Positions 52,898 to 61,725 of a DNA stretch of 64,000 bases are shown here, piece after piece. A model generated the notes under the pieces. The model was given only the letters and a program-made list of their open reading frames with translations, was not told the DNA's origin and did no database searches. The DNA lies in contig NZ_JABXKP010000100.1 in NCBI RefSeq assembly GCF_017114985.1, positions 86,761 through 150,760 of the forward strand, in the 5' to 3' direction. Within the stretch, counting starts at the first letter, position 1. Each line of letters opens with the position of its first letter. This DNA is from Nostoc sp. JL33. Lineage in GTDB: Bacteria > Cyanobacteriota > Cyanobacteriia > Cyanobacteriales > Nostocaceae. The translations under genes and the position numbers were made by a program.

Positions 52898-54493
52898 CTA
52901 TTCATCCCAAACCACGGGAAAGGAATAATCTGAAAACGCCGAGAAATCATGATTTTCGCTGCGGGTTTCTTCATCCAGAACTTTGACAACTTTGTTATAA
53001 ATGTCTTGTGCTTGTTGCGGGGAATCACCGATGCTGGTTAATCCTAACTTGCCAAACTGCGAAAGGCAACCCATAAGATGAAACACTGTGCCCGTTTCAG
53101 TACCACTGTCGAAGTGTAGTCTCTGGTGAGCGATGATATCCATCAAATCATTAGGCAATAATCCCCGATAGCGCTCTTTTTGGAGATTATCAGTGGCAAT
53201 GTAGTATTTTGGACGACCTTGCTGACTATAAAATAAACCCGTGGAAAGGTCATAGCGACCGTTCGTTAATAATTTCAGGGTCATGAATGGATGAGTTGTG
53301 CCGCCTTTACGCAGGTTAATTTCGATCGCCTGAATATCCCACTCTTTGTTACCCTGATCAACGGCGATAAAATCTACGCCAAATCGCTCTAAAGTGCCTT
53401 TCTCTGCTAGCTTTCTGCCAACTTGTAGTCCCAATTGCTGTAATTGCAATCGATAGCTTTCATCAGCCGGAAAGCGGCAACCAAGATAAATATGACCGTC
53501 TGGGCCTCCAAGAATTTGGTCGTGGGTTGAAAGGATTTCCACTTCGCCAGTGGGTGTGATCCGTCCTTGGACGCTGGGCGATCGCTTAATTTTCCCATCC
53601 ACAAATGCTTCGGAAATTGCCCCTAATTCCCCGATTCTTCCGGAAAAATTCTCCCAACTCTCTTGTTTTGCTTGAAAGCGCATTGTTGAGAAGCGATCGC
53701 TAATTGCTTCTACCCTTTGAGCATGAGTAGCTTTGCTTGGTGCGAGATGTTCAATCGGTCTAAGATCCAGCAATGCATTTCCTTCTCCAGAAATGCCTTC
53801 ATTGAGTTTTACCACTACCCGTTGTAATGTTGGCTGTCGTTCCCACAAATCACCAGTAGCTTCTGCCAAATCTGTGTGGTTCCAAACTTTTTCGCTGCCA
53901 TCTGGATGTGGTACTCCGCTTTCCTTGAAGATTTCCCGACTGCCACTTTTCGTCCCCCAAATCTGTAAATTTGGTGCAGCAGCATACAGTGGTACACCCA
54001 ATTTTACAGACAATTCCCCTTCCCATTGCGAAGAGTTATAGCAGATCATAAATGATTTGTCTAGCCTCAAAGATTGATGAATCCGCTTTAGCAGACGGGG
54101 GCGTTCTAAAATCTTTTGGCTCAAAGGCTTAAGGGAGGAATCGTAAGTAGAAAGTAGCAGCAAGCGATTGCGAGCATGAGAAAAGGGAATTCCTGGCAAC
54201 AGTTGCAGATAATAATCAATGATACTAGGATGCAGAGGTACAGATGTTACATAAACTAGCCTCGTCCGGGGATTCTGTAACCGAATTAAGGAAAATAGTA
54301 ATCTTTCTTCATAATGTTCGCAGCCTTCGATCTTTTGGAGTTCGCGCTGGTCGAGACTTAGGGAGGGAATAATTAAAATATCCGCTTCACTATTGTCAAA
54401 TGACTCGCTCGTTTTCCAGCGTTCGCTCAGAGTTAATTGTAAGTCGCGAAACTTTTCAACCTGCTCTAACTCGGAAATATTTAGTGTTGCCAT
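52898..54493 (-). CDS. PGM1-related peptide ligase (ATP-grasp)
   Basis: 531 residues resembling the PGM1 peptide ligase of pheganomycin biosynthesis. The N-terminal part (ADILIIPSLSLDQRELQKIEG to NSSQWEGELSVKLGVPLYAA) is a preATP-grasp-like domain. The ATP-grasp part has LQRVVVKLNEGISGEGN (glycine-rich loop), EAFVDGKIKRSPSVQGRITP, DFIAVDQGN and EINLRKGGTTHPF, which carries the metal ligands. It would join a carboxylate to an amine with ATP use. No precursor peptide gene or other biosynthetic enzyme is seen nearby, so the substrate is open. Confidence 0.8.
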   Translation of the reverse strand: MATLNISELEQVEKFRDLQLTLSERWKTSESFDNSEADILIIPSLSLDQRELQKIEGCEHYEERLLFSLIRLQNPRTRLVYVTSVPLHPSIIDYYLQLLPGIPFSHARNRLLLLSTYDSSLKPLSQKILERPRLLKRIHQSLRLDKSFMICYNSSQWEGELSVKLGVPLYAAAPNLQIWGTKSGSREIFKESGVPHPDGSEKVWNHTDLAEATGDLWERQPTLQRVVVKLNEGISGEGNALLDLRPIEHLAPSKATHAQRVEAISDRFSTMRFQAKQESWENFSGRIGELGAISEAFVDGKIKRSPSVQGRITPTGEVEILSTHDQILGGPDGHIYLGCRFPADESYRLQLQQLGLQVGRKLAEKGTLERFGVDFIAVDQGNKEWDIQAIEINLRKGGTTHPFMTLKLLTNGRYDLSTGLFYSQQGRPKYYIATDNLQKERYRGLLPNDLMDIIAHQRLHFDSGTETGTVFHLMGCLSQFGKLGLTSIGDSPQQAQDIYNKVVKVLDEETRSENHDFSAFSDYSFPVVWDE

Positions 54494-55481
54494 AACCCCT
54501 GCCCTCTAATGATCTCAATGTAGCGCACCACGCAGCCTTTTGGAAGATTAGTCTGGAGGTATAGTCCCGACGTAAAAATTCAGGTACTTTTGCAATAAAT
54601 TTAATTTGCAAGAAGGCAGCTATACAAATATCAACCTAAATTAATATTAACGACAGTAGATATAGGACTAATATTTGATTTCTGAAAAAGCTCGGTACAA
54701 CTCGAAAAGCCTTATTCCTTATTCCCTACTCCCTACTCCCCACTCCCCGCCTACGTAGATAATTATGGCTACGCCACGCTGCGCGAACAAAAATCAAATA
54801 CGATTCCAATAGCATGATTCTACGTATTTTTACAATTACCAAGGAAGAAAGTAGAAATCTATATTTTTATTTATCCAAAACGGCACGATTATTGAACCGG
54901 AACATATCATAATAAACTAATTAAGTAGCTCTTATTTCTTGAATTTATTGTAAATTAAAGGGTTTAAGACCCCAACCATTACACGTAGCCTCAGTTTCAG
55001 TCAGCGTTTAAATAAGAATCTGTTCACGAATAGCGTGCCGTAGGCAAAATGTCTTTAATCCAACAATTTTAAATGCATGAATTTTGAATTGTTAATTTAT
55101 GCCTTAAGGTTGAGCAAATTTTAGCTGGCTTTCCCTCTAGGGAGCGATAAACTACAGCAACATAATAGTTAACTTGAAAGCAGATCAAAAGGATAAACTC
55201 TTCATCAGATGAGAGTTGTCTAGTTGTTTTTAGTCGTCAGATGTGAGGATAAATAATGTCAGCTACGTATAGTTGTCAGCAATAAGTACGTTTGGCAAAC
55301 ATTCGGTGTAGAGCCGCCTAAAATTGCAAATGGCTAATGAGAGCCAAAGCAAAAAATAAACCTTGGGTTGAATTTCCGATCCAAGGTTTACTTTTGGAAT
55401 CAGGAAGAGGCAGAGGGTGGTTATTTAATAATCGCTAATGCCCAATTCAATATTCAATATTCAATTACCAAAACAAAACCT
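54494..55481. other. 988-base intergenic region
   Basis: No gene supported. It contains a CTACTCCC heptamer tract (about 54720-54748), a GCTACGCCACGCTGCGCGAAC repeat word (about 54769-54789) and otherwise AT-rich sequence. A terminator-like hairpin is at 55357-55390. The frame from 55368 to 55481 is an upstream extension of the SDR gene and unlikely to be translated. Confidence 0.5.
55357..55390. terminator. 10-bp inverted repeat before the SDR gene
   Basis: TAAACCTTGG (55357-55366) and CCAAGGTTTA (55381-55390) are perfect complements with a 14-base loop, followed by CTTTTGG. No gene ends upstream on the plus strand, so it may end an unseen RNA or act on the SDR leader. Confidence 0.4.
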
Positions 55482-56345
55482 ATGGCTAACTCAGAAGAAC
55501 AAAAATTACAACCGCCACAGCAACAAGAAGCACCAGGGGTTGAATCAGAAATGACGCCAAAACCCAAGGCAGATGATGCTCAGTATCGGGGTAGTGGCAA
55601 GTTACAAGATAAAGTAGCATTGATTACGGGTGCAGATAGTGGTATTGGTCGTGCTGTAGCGATCGCATTTGCTAAAGAAGGTGCAGATGTGGCGATTCTT
55701 TACCTGAATGAACACGACGATGCCAAAGAAACAAAAGATTTGGTAGAAAAACAAGGGCGTCGTGCAGTAACCATTGCAGGCGACATTGGCGATGAAAGTT
55801 TTTGTCAGCAAGCTATACAACAAACAGTTGGTGAGTTTGGCAAACTTGATATTCTGATCAACAACGCCGCCGAACAACATCCTAAAGAAAGTATCGAGGA
55901 AATCACCAAAGAACAACTAGAGCGAACTTTTCGCACTAATATATTCTCGATGTTTTTCATGACTAAAGCTGCACTCAAGCATTTACAACCAGGCAGTTCT
56001 ATCGTCAATACCACATCGGTAACAGCTTATAAAGGTAGTCCACAACTACTAGATTACTCCTCTACAAAAGGTGCGATCGTTGCCTTTACTCGCTCCTTAT
56101 CAAAAAATTTGGTTTCAAAAGGAATTCGCGTTAATGCTGTCGCGCCAGGGCCAATTTGGACACCTTTAATTCCCTCAACTTTTCCCGAAGAGAAAGTTGA
56201 AACTTTTGGTAAGCAAGTACCAATGGAACGAGCCGGACAACCAGAAGAAGTTGCTCCTAGCTACGTATATTTAGCCTCTAATGATAGTTCTTATGTCTCT
56301 GGACAAGTGTTACATGTCAATGGTGGAGATGTTGTCAATGGCTAA
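55482..56345 (+). CDS. SDR family oxidoreductase (general-stress type)
   Basis: 287 residues from ATG 55482. An N-terminal Gln/Pro/Glu-rich tail (KLQPPQQQEAPG) precedes a Rossmann core with ITGADSGIGRAVAIA, LINNAAEQHP, the Ser in NTTSVTAY and YSSTKGAIVAFT. The C-terminal SYVSGQVLHVNGGDVV is family-typical. This branch (YhdF/YhxC/glucose dehydrogenase-like) is often found as general-stress SDRs. The frame extends to 55368 but those residues look non-coding. Confidence 0.92.
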   Translation: MANSEEQKLQPPQQQEAPGVESEMTPKPKADDAQYRGSGKLQDKVALITGADSGIGRAVAIAFAKEGADVAILYLNEHDDAKETKDLVEKQGRRAVTIAGDIGDESFCQQAIQQTVGEFGKLDILINNAAEQHPKESIEEITKEQLERTFRTNIFSMFFMTKAALKHLQPGSSIVNTTSVTAYKGSPQLLDYSSTKGAIVAFTRSLSKNLVSKGIRVNAVAPGPIWTPLIPSTFPEEKVETFGKQVPMERAGQPEEVAPSYVYLASNDSSYVSGQVLHVNGGDVVNG

Positions 56346-56460
56346 GTAAATATAGTTAGGAGTTAGGAGTTAGGAGTTAGGAGTTAGGAGTTAGGAATTA
56401 GAAACAATATATTCTTAACTTTTAACTCTTAACTTTTAACTCCTAACTCTAAACTCTACC
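56346..56460. repeat. AGTTAGG heptamer tract and its complement
   Basis: Five GAGTTAG units (56355-56399) followed by CTTAACTTTTAAC and CTCCTAACTC-type units on the complementary sense (56415-56455), able to form a long hairpin. Confidence 0.8.
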
Positions 56461-56549
56461 CTCATTGTCTTCCATTGGAGGGATGAGTTAATGTTAAAAT
56501 ATTGGTACTCTATCTAGCAGCAAACATTTAAGAAATAATAACTACGTCT

Positions 56550-56807
56550 ATGGCATCTCCTACACCACTGCATGGCACGGAACTAGTAGATTGTGCTAGA
56601 GCAAATGCCAAGCAAGGAATTGAAACTGCTGCTTATCAATGTGGCTATGGTCAAGACCTCAACAAATTTGCACGAGAACTCAGACAAGCTTGTGAAGAAA
56701 TGAATTTACAAGTGAAAGAACTCAGCGGATTGATTACTGAGCAGGACTTGATACTACAATTGGGTACTGGCGAAATTGTTGCTCCAGATACGGCATCAGA
56801 ATTGTAA
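56550..56807 (+). CDS. hypothetical small protein
   Basis: 85 residues starting MASPTPLHGTELVDCARANA. Two Cys precede a helical middle (DLNKFARELRQACEEMNLQVKELSGLITEQDLI) and the end is acidic. No recognised domain. The composition is soluble and cytosolic. The frame has normal codon use for this genome and an ATG after an AT-rich leader; the call as a gene is moderate. Confidence 0.6.
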   Translation: MASPTPLHGTELVDCARANAKQGIETAAYQCGYGQDLNKFARELRQACEEMNLQVKELSGLITEQDLILQLGTGEIVAPDTASEL

Positions 56808-56908
56808 AAGTTAGTCATTTGTCCTTTGTCATTTGTCATACCAGACTAGTAGGCCACGGCGTAAATAGAGCAACCATTTCAAATCCCTCTCATAGGTTAT
56901 TCCATAAT

Positions 56909-56940
56909 ACTTTTGACTTTTGACTTTTGACTTTTGACTT
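56909..56940. repeat. TTTGACT heptamer tract
   Basis: Four to five TTTTGAC units in a row. Common Nostoc intergenic short repeat. Confidence 0.85.
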
Positions 56941-56985
56941 CCGCCTTGCGGTACTAGTGCCTACAGCGATCGCTACTTCTAATCC

Positions 56986-57161
56986 TCATTGCAGAAAATA
57001 AGCCCAGACAGTAGCGATCGTACCTAACATTCCTCCCAATAATCCCCCAGCGTAGACGCAAAGCAGCTGTTGTCAATCGCATCCCGGCCGATTACCTGCA
57101 ATCCTCACGACATTTGATCGACAATATCGCCGGCTTCCTGGCTTTTAAATTCCTCGCTTAA
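56986..57161. pseudogene. two short gene-end remnants, opposite strands
   Basis: On the minus strand, from about 57050 to TGA 56986-56988, the frame reads GGLLGGMLGTIATVWAYFLQ, like the last membrane helix of a protein. On the plus strand, up to TAA 57159-57161, it reads VVNRIPADYLQSSRHLIDN then IAGFLAFKFLA, like another protein's C-terminus. Both lack starts and look like leftovers of genes removed by rearrangement. Identities unknown. Confidence 0.35.
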
Positions 57162-57251
57162 CCGTTCTTAAACGCTGTAGTCGAAATATTCATAAATCCT
57201 AGTACTTACGTACTGTACAAATGCATCATGATGTGAATTAACGATGCTCCC

Positions 57252-57311
57252 GGAAGTTTTCAGGCTTTTGTTAATTATCCTGCGATGCCTACGGCGGTAA
57301 ACTACGTAAAT
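57252..57311. repeat. 60-bp repeat, inverted copy of 52744-52803
   Basis: Reverse complement equals the 52744 copy with one mismatch. It includes GCGATGCCTACGGCGGTAAAC. Copies in opposite orientation are 4.5 kb apart and bracket the PGM1-type ligase and SDR genes. Confidence 0.8.
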
Positions 57312-57524
57312 TGACGATGCTGTAGGGGTAAAGCAATGCGCTTTACCCCTACGAAAGATGTGGTTTTTCACATATACCTATTTGGTATTTATTGTCAATG
57401 CGTAAGTCCTGAATTAATTACACAATGTGATTGCGGGAGCGATCGCAATGACTGTAAATATTTTTGTCCGATTACTTATTAGTCAATACGCTTGGTGTTA
57501 GTGATACTTTGCCCCGGAATATCC

Positions 57525-57618
57525 CCCCAACCCACGCCAGTCGCTTCAGTTGGGGAGTTTAAGTGGACTAGCTGAACCAAGAATCACCGCGCCTAAAGGT
57601 GCGGTGAGTGTCAACAGT
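57525..57618 (+). mobile_element. solitary IS200/IS605-type right end
   Basis: Two hairpins, CCCCAAC/GTTGGGG (57525-57555) and CACCGCGCCT/AGGTGCGGTG (57585-57606), end in AGTGTCAACAGT (57607-57618), identical for twelve bases to the right end of the intact TnpB element at 24778-24789. GAATC also precedes the last hairpin in both. No tnpB is attached, so this is a remnant or a minimal element. Confidence 0.55.
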
Positions 57619-57649
57619 GAACAGTCAGATAACTAATAACTGATTTTGG

Positions 57650-59200
57650 TCAAGATAACTTTGTCAGAAATCCCAATATTTTTTTGGTATTTGATGTCAG
57701 CAGTGTACGACGATAAGCATCAGCTGCTTTTTTAATAGCTTCGGCTTGAGTAGGATAAGGATGAATCACACTGCTTAACTTACTCAAACCGATCTTATTT
57801 ACCATTGCCGTAGTGATTTCTGATATCATCTCACCGCCGTGACTGGCGACAATAGTTGCACCGATAATTTCATCAGACCCTTTTTTATGGTGGATTTTGA
57901 GAAATCCCGACTCTTCACCATCTGCGATCGCTCGGTCTACACTATTAAAAGGTATCTTGATTGTCGTCACCTCAATACCCAATTTCTGCGCCTCGTGTTC
58001 ATACAACCCTACATGGGCAATTTCTGGGTCAGTATAAGTTACCCAAGGCATCACCAGATTAGTGAGTTTCGAGCGTCCTAAGCCAAAGGGAGAAAACAGC
58101 GTATTTTTAATCACAATCCGCGCTGCGGCATCAGCAGCATGGGTAAACTTCCAGTTCATACAGATATCGCCAGCTGCATAAATTTTGGGATTCGTCGTCT
58201 GGAGATAATCATTTACCTTCACACCTTCGCGCTTGTCGTATTCTACACCCACTACTTCTAAATTTAAACCTTCCACATTCGGCGATCGCCCCGCACCGAC
58301 TAAAATTTCATCTACTGTCACCGAATCTCGATGACCATTGGAGGAAAAGTAAAGCCGTTTCCCCTCGGTGACAGTTACCACTTCTTCCAACTTGGAATTC
58401 AACACCAGGCGAATTCCTTCGCTAATCAAAACCTTTTGGAGAATTTCAGCCGCCTGGGCGTCTTCTTTATTCAGAAGATGAGAACCGCTATGAAAAAGTA
58501 TCACCTCACAACCCAAGCGCCCGAAAGCTTGCGCTAATTCGCAACCAATGGGGCCGCCACCAATCACCGCCAAACGTTCCGGTCGTTGAATTAGGGAAAA
58601 AACCGTCTCATTAGTTAGATAACCCGCCTTTTCAATTCCCGGAATCGGGGGTTGTGCAGCTCTTGCGCCAGTCGCAATTACAGCTTTTTTAAACCGGAGG
58701 GTTTGGTCGCCAACTTCCACGGAATTTTTACTTGCAAATCGACCGCTACCCAAAAAGACATCGACACCCAACGATGAGAAGCGTTCAGCCGAGTCGTTAT
58801 GGCTGATACCAGCCCTAACCCGCCGCATCCTGGCCATGACTTTAGGAAAATCAACATCAATATTATGTTGGGGAATATTAACTCCTAAGTTTTGAGCATT
58901 CCAGATTTCGCCAACGACGCGGGCAGACCGAATAATAGTTTTAGATGGTACGCAACCAAGATTTAAGCAATCCCCACCCATGAGATGCTTTTCAATTAAC
59001 GCCACTTTTAAACCCAAATCCAGACCCGCCGCACCCGCCGCCACGACTAATCCCGCCGTACCAGCCCCAATTACTACCAAATCGTAAACATCTGCGGGTT
59101 GAGGATTAACCCAATTTGGCGGATGGACGTAAGACACCAACTTTTGGTTATACTCATCCATTGGGCGAACTGTGACTCTCTCGAATTCTGAATTGGTCAT
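57650..59200 (-). CDS. mercuric-reductase-like pyridine nucleotide-disulfide oxidoreductase
   Basis: 516 residues. FAD-binding VIGAGTAGLVVAAGAAGLGL-like start (YDLVVIGAGTAGLV), redox-active disulfide GGDCLNLGCVPSK, NAD-binding VIGGGPIGCELAQAFGRLG and C-terminal dimerisation domain (SVIHPYPTQAEAIKKAADAY). It lacks the C-terminal Cys pair and N-terminal HMA domain of true MerA, so mercury reduction is unproven. In cyanobacteria this type is commonly next to TVP38 and TIGR04283 genes, as here. Confidence 0.88.
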   Translation of the reverse strand: MTNSEFERVTVRPMDEYNQKLVSYVHPPNWVNPQPADVYDLVVIGAGTAGLVVAAGAAGLDLGLKVALIEKHLMGGDCLNLGCVPSKTIIRSARVVGEIWNAQNLGVNIPQHNIDVDFPKVMARMRRVRAGISHNDSAERFSSLGVDVFLGSGRFASKNSVEVGDQTLRFKKAVIATGARAAQPPIPGIEKAGYLTNETVFSLIQRPERLAVIGGGPIGCELAQAFGRLGCEVILFHSGSHLLNKEDAQAAEILQKVLISEGIRLVLNSKLEEVVTVTEGKRLYFSSNGHRDSVTVDEILVGAGRSPNVEGLNLEVVGVEYDKREGVKVNDYLQTTNPKIYAAGDICMNWKFTHAADAAARIVIKNTLFSPFGLGRSKLTNLVMPWVTYTDPEIAHVGLYEHEAQKLGIEVTTIKIPFNSVDRAIADGEESGFLKIHHKKGSDEIIGATIVASHGGEMISEITTAMVNKIGLSKLSSVIHPYPTQAEAIKKAADAYRRTLLTSNTKKILGFLTKLS

Positions 59201-59421
59201 TAGTGGAACCTCATTTGAGAATTAAAAATGCTCAAGTCAACGCCTTTGCGGTATTCAAAATTAAGAATACCTATAAATTTAGGCGGCTCAATCTTTTATT
59301 TTTAATGCTTATTTAACAATGAATACAGCCTTTAAACTGTTTTGTCCGTCTGGAATTGACAGATACTATTAAAGCTTTCCTGTATAAAGGTTTCAGCAAT
59401 GGATAATTTATCTTTAGCATT

Positions 59422-60204
59422 TTAATTGCTAGTTATCTTTTCTTCCAAAGCTTTCCGCGCAATCTGGGTTACATAAACTGTCACAGCGACTGTAGCAATC
59501 AAACCCAAAATCCGAATTGCCCATTGTAAAGTCGGGTTGGTAGGTTGAGCCTCAGTCCCAATCATGGCCAGATTACCCGCAAGGGAACCAATATAAACAT
59601 ACAGAATAGTTCCGGGAATCATACCTACAGAACCGATGAAGTAATCTTTAAGTGAAACTCCCGTGATGCCAAAAGCATAGTTCAATAAATTGAAAGGAAA
59701 TATGGGAGACAGTCGCGTTAACAGGACAATTTTTAATCCTTCTCTACCAACAGCTTGATCAATCGCGGCAAATTTTTTGTTATCTGCGATTTTACCAGCA
59801 ACCCAGCCCCTTGCTAAATAACGTCCCACAAGGAAAGCAGCAGTAGCACCAAAGGTTGCACCAATGAACACGTAGAGAGAACCCCAAACTGTACCAAAAA
59901 TCACACCAGCTCCCAAGGTGAGAATAGAACCTGGGAAAAAAGCAACGGTAGCGATAATATAAACGGCAATAAAAGCTATAATTCCCACCGTACCAAGGCT
60001 ATCAATCCACTGCAAGGCTTCGCGTAAAATAGCTTGGGGATTGAAAGAATTTGGATTTGCAGATTCTTGTGCCAAAGCTGGGTGTGTGTTTAATGAAAAA
60101 GCAAAACTAAGTACTAGTAATATTAATACAATCAATCTAAAAAACTTCCGCAAATCTCCAGGATTAAATCGATTTACTATAAATTGCTTGTTCATAACTT
60201 GCAC
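59422..60204 (-). CDS. TVP38/TMEM64 (DedA-like) family membrane protein
   Basis: 260 residues with an N-terminal signal-like helix (LIVLILLVLSFAFSLNTHPALA) and a VTT domain: FFPGSILTLGAGVIFG, FLVGRYLARGWV, RLSPIFPFNLLNYAFGITGV and VGMIPGTILYVYIGSLAG. DedA/VTT proteins are lipid scramblases or transport-related. It lies between the MerA-like and glycosyltransferase genes on the same strand. Confidence 0.92.
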   Translation of the reverse strand: MQVMNKQFIVNRFNPGDLRKFFRLIVLILLVLSFAFSLNTHPALAQESANPNSFNPQAILREALQWIDSLGTVGIIAFIAVYIIATVAFFPGSILTLGAGVIFGTVWGSLYVFIGATFGATAAFLVGRYLARGWVAGKIADNKKFAAIDQAVGREGLKIVLLTRLSPIFPFNLLNYAFGITGVSLKDYFIGSVGMIPGTILYVYIGSLAGNLAMIGTEAQPTNPTLQWAIRILGLIATVAVTVYVTQIARKALEEKITSN

Positions 60205-60280
60205 GGGTAAGAGGAATTTTTAAATCCGTTAAAAGCTTAAATCCAATACCCTAAGATATACTAGCTACATCAGAAATAGC

Positions 60281-60991
60281 TTAAACCCTCTTAAATTTTT
60301 CTCGGCGATACCAGCGACAAATTCGCTTAGGTGAAACACCGAGTAAATAAGCAATAATTACTATTTGATTAAGTAGCGTAGTTTTGAATACTCCTTTTTG
60401 CAACCATCTACGGGCTGAGGTAACAACTGGTGTGGGAATAATTACAATGCGTCCGGTGCGTTTTAAACGACGCATGAGTTCAAAGTCTTCCATGATGGGC
60501 AATTCAGGAAAACCGCCGATTTGCTGAAATACTGCTTTTGTTAAAAAAATTGCTTGGTCGCCATAGGGCATTTGGTAAATATGCGATCGCATATTTACTC
60601 CCCACTCCACCCATCGTAAACTTAAAAGTGAGGCATCAATCCGCAAGTTAAACGCACCAGCCACAATCCCAGGTTGTTGTAGCACTGTGCGAATCATCTC
60701 ATCAAACCCCGTTGGCAAACGGGTATCTGCGTGGAGAAATAGCAGAATCTCACCGCTAGCCGCTAAAGCACCCGCGTTCATTTGCACAGCACGACCGAGA
60801 GATGATGAGATAACTTTGACACCTAATGATTGAGCAATTTCTACTGTGCCATCCTTTGAGCCAGCATCTACTAATATGACTTCTATATTTATGCTCTGTT
60901 GAGTTGTCGCAATTGCTTCTTTAATATTTCCTGCTTCATTAATAGCCGGAATAATAATCGAAATTTTAGCAGCGCCAATATTCTGACTCAT
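60281..60991 (-). CDS. TIGR04283 family glycosyltransferase (arsenosugar-biosynthesis type)
   Basis: 236 residues of GT2 fold. Nucleotide-sugar binding ISIIIPAINEAGNI, GSKDGTVEIAQ, and the DXD-type LLFLHADTRLP are intact, with ED in PIMEDFELMRRLKRTGRI. TIGR04283 proteins are associated with arsenosugar or hopanoid-like modifications in gene clusters containing a radical SAM enzyme, which is not present in this window. Its ATG overlaps the stop of the upstream Trypco1 gene by four bases (ATGA). Confidence 0.85.
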   Translation of the reverse strand: MSQNIGAAKISIIIPAINEAGNIKEAIATTQQSINIEVILVDAGSKDGTVEIAQSLGVKVISSSLGRAVQMNAGALAASGEILLFLHADTRLPTGFDEMIRTVLQQPGIVAGAFNLRIDASLLSLRWVEWGVNMRSHIYQMPYGDQAIFLTKAVFQQIGGFPELPIMEDFELMRRLKRTGRIVIIPTPVVTSARRWLQKGVFKTTLLNQIVIIAYLLGVSPKRICRWYRREKFKRV

Positions 60992-61389
60992 GATTGCTGA
61001 GTTTTCTTTTCCAGTTGGTCAGGAAATGAACACTGTACCGTTACCTTAAGATTACTTTCAGCCGTGCCTTTAGTTATGTAAGGTATACCTGCTTCACCGC
61101 CAACTTTGATCCCAAATTCTAGAGTAACTTTATCAATATTAGCAACAGGGATTTTTTTAAAAGCATTAAGTGCATGAACAGTGTAAGCTCGAATTGTGCC
61201 TTCAATTGCTTGGAAATTTTGCACTATCTGTTTTTGTGCAGCATCAGCATCCCATCCCTTATCAATTAGCGCTTCTTCCTCTCCCTCTGGAGAAACTTCG
61301 GTAATGACTGGCGGAGCATCTACATTACCTGTAGCTTCAATGTAAATAATCGTGCCATCTTCTAACTGAATAGGTGTGAGTTGAGTCAT
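60988..61389 (-). CDS. Trypco1-domain (CU044_2847 family) protein
   Basis: 133 residues. The start PIQLEDGTIIYIEATG and the later KVTLEFGIKVGGEAGIPYITKGTAESNLKVTV match the trypsin-co-occurring domain 1, an effector-associated domain found with proteases, caspases and STAND NTPases in predicted conflict systems. It overlaps the glycosyltransferase by ATGA, yet a caspase-STAND gene starts divergently 336 bases away. Stand-alone versions could signal by domain swapping with another effector. Confidence 0.7.
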   Translation of the reverse strand: MTQLTPIQLEDGTIIYIEATGNVDAPPVITEVSPEGEEEALIDKGWDADAAQKQIVQNFQAIEGTIRAYTVHALNAFKKIPVANIDKVTLEFGIKVGGEAGIPYITKGTAESNLKVTVQCSFPDQLEKKTQQS

Positions 61390-61725
61390 GGGATAAATCT
61401 CGCCTAAAAGAATTGCGTGTAGTCAATTTAACGCGAAATGGGCGGTTAGAAACCGCGTTTAGACAAAGGAAGCCCACCCCCGTGGGTTTTAACAAGTGAA
61501 ATGGGCGGTTAGAAACCGCGTCTACACAAACAAAACCCACCTCCGTGGGTTTCAACAAGTCATTAAGCCCCTTGTTTTTGTTAGTCCGCGGAGGCGGACT
61601 TTGCCTGTGTAGCCGCGAATTCTATTCGCCAGGGCTTAAGTGTGCTAAACATTTTTACGGAAAATGCAGTAAATTTCTTGTATAAGCTGAAAATAATTCG
61701 GCACAACTATCATAGGCTTTCTAAG
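61390..61725. other. divergent spacer with two copies of a ~72-bp hairpin repeat
   Basis: About 61428-61499 and 61500-61559 carry the same unit: GAAATGGGCGGTTAGAAACCGC, then CCCACCCCCGTGGG or CCCACCTCCGTGGG, then TTTTAACAAGT or TTTCAACAAGT. Each unit has two hairpins. A GCGGAGGCGGACTTTGCC repeat follows (about 61590-61630). Promoters of both flanking genes would lie here. Confidence 0.6.

Noticed and set aside
57168..57371. 67-residue frame on the minus strand
   Set aside because: It covers the 60-bp dispersed repeat shared with 52744-52803 and so is repeat-derived.
57650..59200. True mercury-resistance merA operon
   Set aside because: No HMA domain, no C-terminal vicinal Cys pair, and no merR, merT or merP nearby.
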